From assembly GCF_003205195.1 (NCBI RefSeq), contig NZ_QJRY01000001.1, positions 992,001 through 1,056,000 of the forward strand: DNA of 64,000 nucleotides, in the 5' to 3' direction. A model generated the notes under the pieces. That model saw nothing but the letters and a program-made list of their open reading frames with translations. It did not search any database and was not told the DNA's origin. This DNA is from Peteryoungia wuzhouensis (lineage in GTDB: Bacteria > Pseudomonadota > Alphaproteobacteria > Rhizobiales > Rhizobiaceae). Of the stretch, positions 61,789 to 64,000 are shown piece after piece (position 1 is the first letter of the stretch; every line of letters starts with the position of its first letter). The position numbers and the translations under genes were made by a program.

Positions 61789-62559
61789 TCAGATGTCCGG
61801 CTGCGGCTCGTCGCCGGGATAATCCACCCGCATGAAATAGAGCCCTTCCGGGGGCGCCACCGGGCCACAGGCGGCACGGTCGCGGGCGTCGAGCGCGGCG
61901 CGCACATCCGAAGGCGTCATCTTGCCCTCGCCGGCCAGTTTCAGCGTTCCGGCAAAGGAGCGGATCTGGTTGTGCAGAAAACTCTGGGCGCTGGCGCGGA
62001 TCTCGATCAGATCACCATGCCTGGAGACATCGAGCCGGTCGAGCGTGCGCACCGGGCTTGCCGCCTGGCAATGGGCCGAGCGGAAGGTGGTGAAATCGTG
62101 GTGGCCGACGAGCTGCTGGGCGGCCTCATGCATGGCCTCGTGGTCGAGCGGCTTCGGCACCCACCAGGCGCGGTTCGCCTCCAGCGCAAGACGCGCGGGG
62201 CGGGTGATGATGCGGTAGAGGTAATGGCGGCGAAGGGCTGAGAAGCGCGCGTCGAAATCATCCGGGGCGGCGGCGACATCGACGATCGAGACCTGTTCGC
62301 CGGCCTGGGCCAAATGGGCGTTCAGGGCATTGCGCAGCTTGTAGGGCACCCAGGCGCGGGAGAGATCGGCATGGATGACCTGGCCCTTGGCATGTACGCC
62401 GGAATCGGTGCGGCCGGCGCCTCTGATGACGACGGTTTCGCCCGACAGCGCCAGAATGGCATTCTCGATGGCCGACTGCACGGCATGGCCATTGTCCTGG
62501 CGCTGCCAGCCGACATAGGCCGTGCCGTCATATTCGACGATCATGCGAAAGCGGGGCAT
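61789..62559 (-). CDS. truA: tRNA pseudouridine synthase A
   Basis: The 256-residue enzyme makes pseudouridine at positions 38-40 in tRNA anticodon stems. The catalytic Asp lies in [15 protein letters not shown] near residue 51, within the two-subunit-interface loop. Other signatures are [15 protein letters not shown] at the N-terminus, [10 protein letters not shown], and [20 protein letters not shown]. Its start overlaps the fmt stop by TGATG. The def-fmt-truA order on one strand is conserved in rhizobia. Confidence 0.95.
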   Translation of the reverse strand: MPRFRMIVEYDGTAYVGWQRQDNGHAVQSAIENAILALSGETVVIRGAGRTDSGVHAKGQVIHADLSRAWVPYKLRNALNAHLAQAGEQVSIVDVAAAPDDFDARFSALRRHYLYRIITRPARLALEANRAWWVPKPLDHEAMHEAAQQLVGHHDFTTFRSAHCQAASPVRTLDRLDVSRHGDLIEIRASAQSFLHNQIRSFAGTLKLAGEGKMTPSDVRAALDARDRAACGPVAPPEGLYFMRVDYPGDEPQPDI

Positions 62560-63503
62560 CAGGCGATCACCGTGCCCTTGGCAAGCGGCGTGCCGCGCAG
62601 GAAATCCTGCGCATCGAGCGGCTTGCCGCCGGCCTTTTGCAGGCGCACGAGGCTGACGGCGCCGGTGCCGCAGGCAACGGTCAGGTGATCGTCAAGTAGT
62701 GTGCCCGGAGCGCCGCGTTGGCCGTCTGCTTCGGCCAGATGGGATGCGAGCAGCTTGACGCGCTCGGGCTTGCCGCCGACCTCGATTTCGGTCCAGGCGC
62801 CGGGAAAGGGGGCGAGACCCCGGATATGGTCGTGAACCTCGCGGGCGGGACGGGCAAAGTCAACGCGGGTTTCGGCCTTGTCGATCTTGGCGGCGTAGAG
62901 CACGCCCTCTTCCGGCTGCGCGACGGTTTCGAGCGCTCCTTTTTCCAGGAGCGCCATGGCCTCGACCATGGCCTCGGCCCCCACGAGGCTCAGAGCATCA
63001 TGCAGTTCGCCGGCGGTCATATCGGGGGCAATCGCGATCTTGCGGGTGAGTGCCACGGGGCCGGTGTCGAGGCCCTTGTCCATTTTCATCACCATCATGC
63101 CGGTCTCGGCATCGCCGGCCATGATCGCCCGCTGGATGGGGGCGGCACCGCGCCAGCGCGGCAGGAGCGAGGCGTGGCCGTTGTAGCAGCCGAGGCGCGT
63201 GCCATCGAGGATGGCCTGGGGCAAGAGCAGGCCATAGGCGACGACCACGGCGACATCGGCTTGCAGGGCGGCGAAGGCTTCGCGGTCGGCGGGGTCGCGG
63301 AAATTGAGCGGGTGGCGGACCTCGATTCCGAGCTCTTCGGCGGCCTGATGGACCGGGGATTTCTGCAAGTCCAGGCCACGGCGGCCGCCCGGGCGGGGCG
63401 GCTGGGAATAGGCGGCGACGATGTGGTGGCCGGCGGCGTGAAGCGCCTTGAGGGTGGCGACGGAGAAGGCCGGCGTCCCCATGAAAATGATGCGCAGTGC
63501 CAT
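62559..63503 (-). CDS. fmt: Methionyl-tRNA formyltransferase
   Basis: The 314-residue enzyme adds formyl from 10-formyltetrahydrofolate to initiator methionyl-tRNA. The formyl-transfer motif is [26 protein letters not shown] near residue 105-130, with the catalytic His and nearby Asp (GLDTGP near 145). The C-terminal tRNA-binding domain ([14 protein letters not shown]) follows. The ATG at 63503 gives the normal start [18 protein letters not shown]; the longer frame is spurious. It lies between def and truA, all on the minus strand. Confidence 0.95.
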   Translation of the reverse strand: MALRIIFMGTPAFSVATLKALHAAGHHIVAAYSQPPRPGGRRGLDLQKSPVHQAAEELGIEVRHPLNFRDPADREAFAALQADVAVVVAYGLLLPQAILDGTRLGCYNGHASLLPRWRGAAPIQRAIMAGDAETGMMVMKMDKGLDTGPVALTRKIAIAPDMTAGELHDALSLVGAEAMVEAMALLEKGALETVAQPEEGVLYAAKIDKAETRVDFARPAREVHDHIRGLAPFPGAWTEIEVGGKPERVKLLASHLAEADGQRGAPGTLLDDHLTVACGTGAVSLVRLQKAGGKPLDAQDFLRGTPLAKGTVIA

Positions 63504-63555
63504 GTCGGGTCTCGCCTTCAAGAGCGGAGGGTCGCGCAAAGCTGCGCGGCCTCGA

Positions 63556-64000
63556 TCAAATCTTCTGACGGGCAGCCTTGGTGAAGCGCTTGATGACCAT
63601 CTCGCGCTTCAGGCGGGAGATATGGTCGATGAACAGCACGCCGTCGAGATGGTCGATCTCGTGCTGCAGGCAGGTGGCGAGCAGGCCGTCGGCTTCGGTC
63701 GTGACTTCCTTGCCGATGCGATCGAGCGAGGTGACGGTGATCGTCGCCGGGCGTTCGACTTCTGCGTAATAATCCGGGATCGACAGGCAGCCTTCCTCAT
63801 AGACCGAGCGCTCATCGGAGGAGCGGATGATCTTGGGATTGATGAAGACGAGGGGTTTGGGATCTTCGCCTTCCTTGGCGAGATCGATCACGAGCAGTCG
63901 GCGCGGCACGCCGACCTGGATCGCGGCGAGTCCGATGCCGGGGGCCTCGTACATGGTCTCGAGCATGTCATCGACAAGCTGGTTCAGCTCGGAATCCACG
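63556..64000 (-). CDS. def: Peptide deformylase, N-terminus cut off by the window edge
   Basis: About 148 residues are visible (frame open to 64000). The enzyme removes the formyl group from new proteins. All three metal-site motifs are present: [10 protein letters not shown], the Cys ligand in EEGCLSIP, and HEIDH in [15 protein letters not shown] full protein has about 20 more N-terminal residues, which lie beyond the window, so the apparent GTG at the edge (63999) is not a real start. It heads the def-fmt-truA run. Confidence 0.93.
   Translation of the reverse strand, partial: VDSELNQLVDDMLETMYEAPGIGLAAIQVGVPRRLLVIDLAKEGEDPKPLVFINPKIIRSSDERSVYEEGCLSIPDYYAEVERPATITVTSLDRIGKEVTTEADGLLATCLQHEIDHLDGVLFIDHISRLKREMVIKRFTKAARQKI

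Overview
The window is chromosomal DNA from an alphaproteobacterium of the order Rhizobiales, most likely family Rhizobiaceae (Rhizobium/Agrobacterium-like). This rests on high GC, the gene order rpmH-rnpA-yidC-engB-argB and dapD-dapE-truA-fmt-def, an frcBCAK-type fructose uptake operon, and abundant short palindromic intergenic repeats of the kind common in rhizobia. No insertion sequence, prophage, CRISPR array or rRNA operon is visible. Species cannot be named from the sequence alone.

Layout. 1-5.9 kb: an operon that can be read as a CoA-dependent route from gamma-butyrobetaine or crotonobetaine to carnitine and on to glycine betaine (partial beta-keto acid cleavage enzyme, carnitine dehydrogenase fused to a thioesterase, acyl-CoA dehydrogenase, a small unknown ORF, an ADP-forming acyl-CoA synthetase, CaiD). 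6-13.3 kb: a peptide/opine-type ABC importer with a fused double ATPase, then a CocE-type hydrolase. 13.3-20.5 kb: esterase, PRC-barrel protein, fadD behind a palindromic promoter, pgi, a phosphotransferase and a VapBC toxin-antitoxin pair with an obvious operator. 20.9-27.2 kb: MATE exporter, unknown proteins, fructokinase, pyrE, pyrC. 27.3-31.6 kb: a four-gene signalling operon (response regulator, periplasmic molybdopterin-fold protein, hybrid histidine kinase, HD-GYP phosphodiesterase). 31.8-37.3 kb: frcBCAK with a divergent ROK regulator and an RbsD/FucU mutarotase. 37.3-43.5 kb: Crp/Fnr regulator, Ser-Cys proline racemase-family enzyme, tRNA-Arg(ACG), histidine kinase, chemoreceptor. 43.7-47.9 kb: conserved rpmH-rnpA-yidC-(EamA)-engB block. 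47.9-49.9 kb: fasciclin protein with an ECF sigma and anti-sigma pair. 50-55 kb: argB, an MFS exporter, a 1.6-kb nest of palindromic repeats including a candidate structured RNA, and an EamA transporter. 55.3-64 kb: HAD nucleotidase, EF-hand protein, LOG-family protein, dapD, dapE, a ParDE-like module apparently inserted before truA, fmt, and truncated def.

How the parts fit. Sugar genes scattered over about 20 kb (frcBCAK, fructokinase, pgi, mutarotase) would take up fructose and feed it into central metabolism. The betaine operon would turn quaternary amines into glycine betaine plus acetoacetate and acetyl units. Three signalling sets (HD-GYP operon, sigma/anti-sigma/fasciclin, kinase plus chemoreceptor) suggest a free-living organism that tracks its environment. 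The least explained stretches are the structured segment near 53.25-53.70 kb, the covarying repeat copies at 53.88-54.06 kb, and the small coupled ORF at 2.8 kb.
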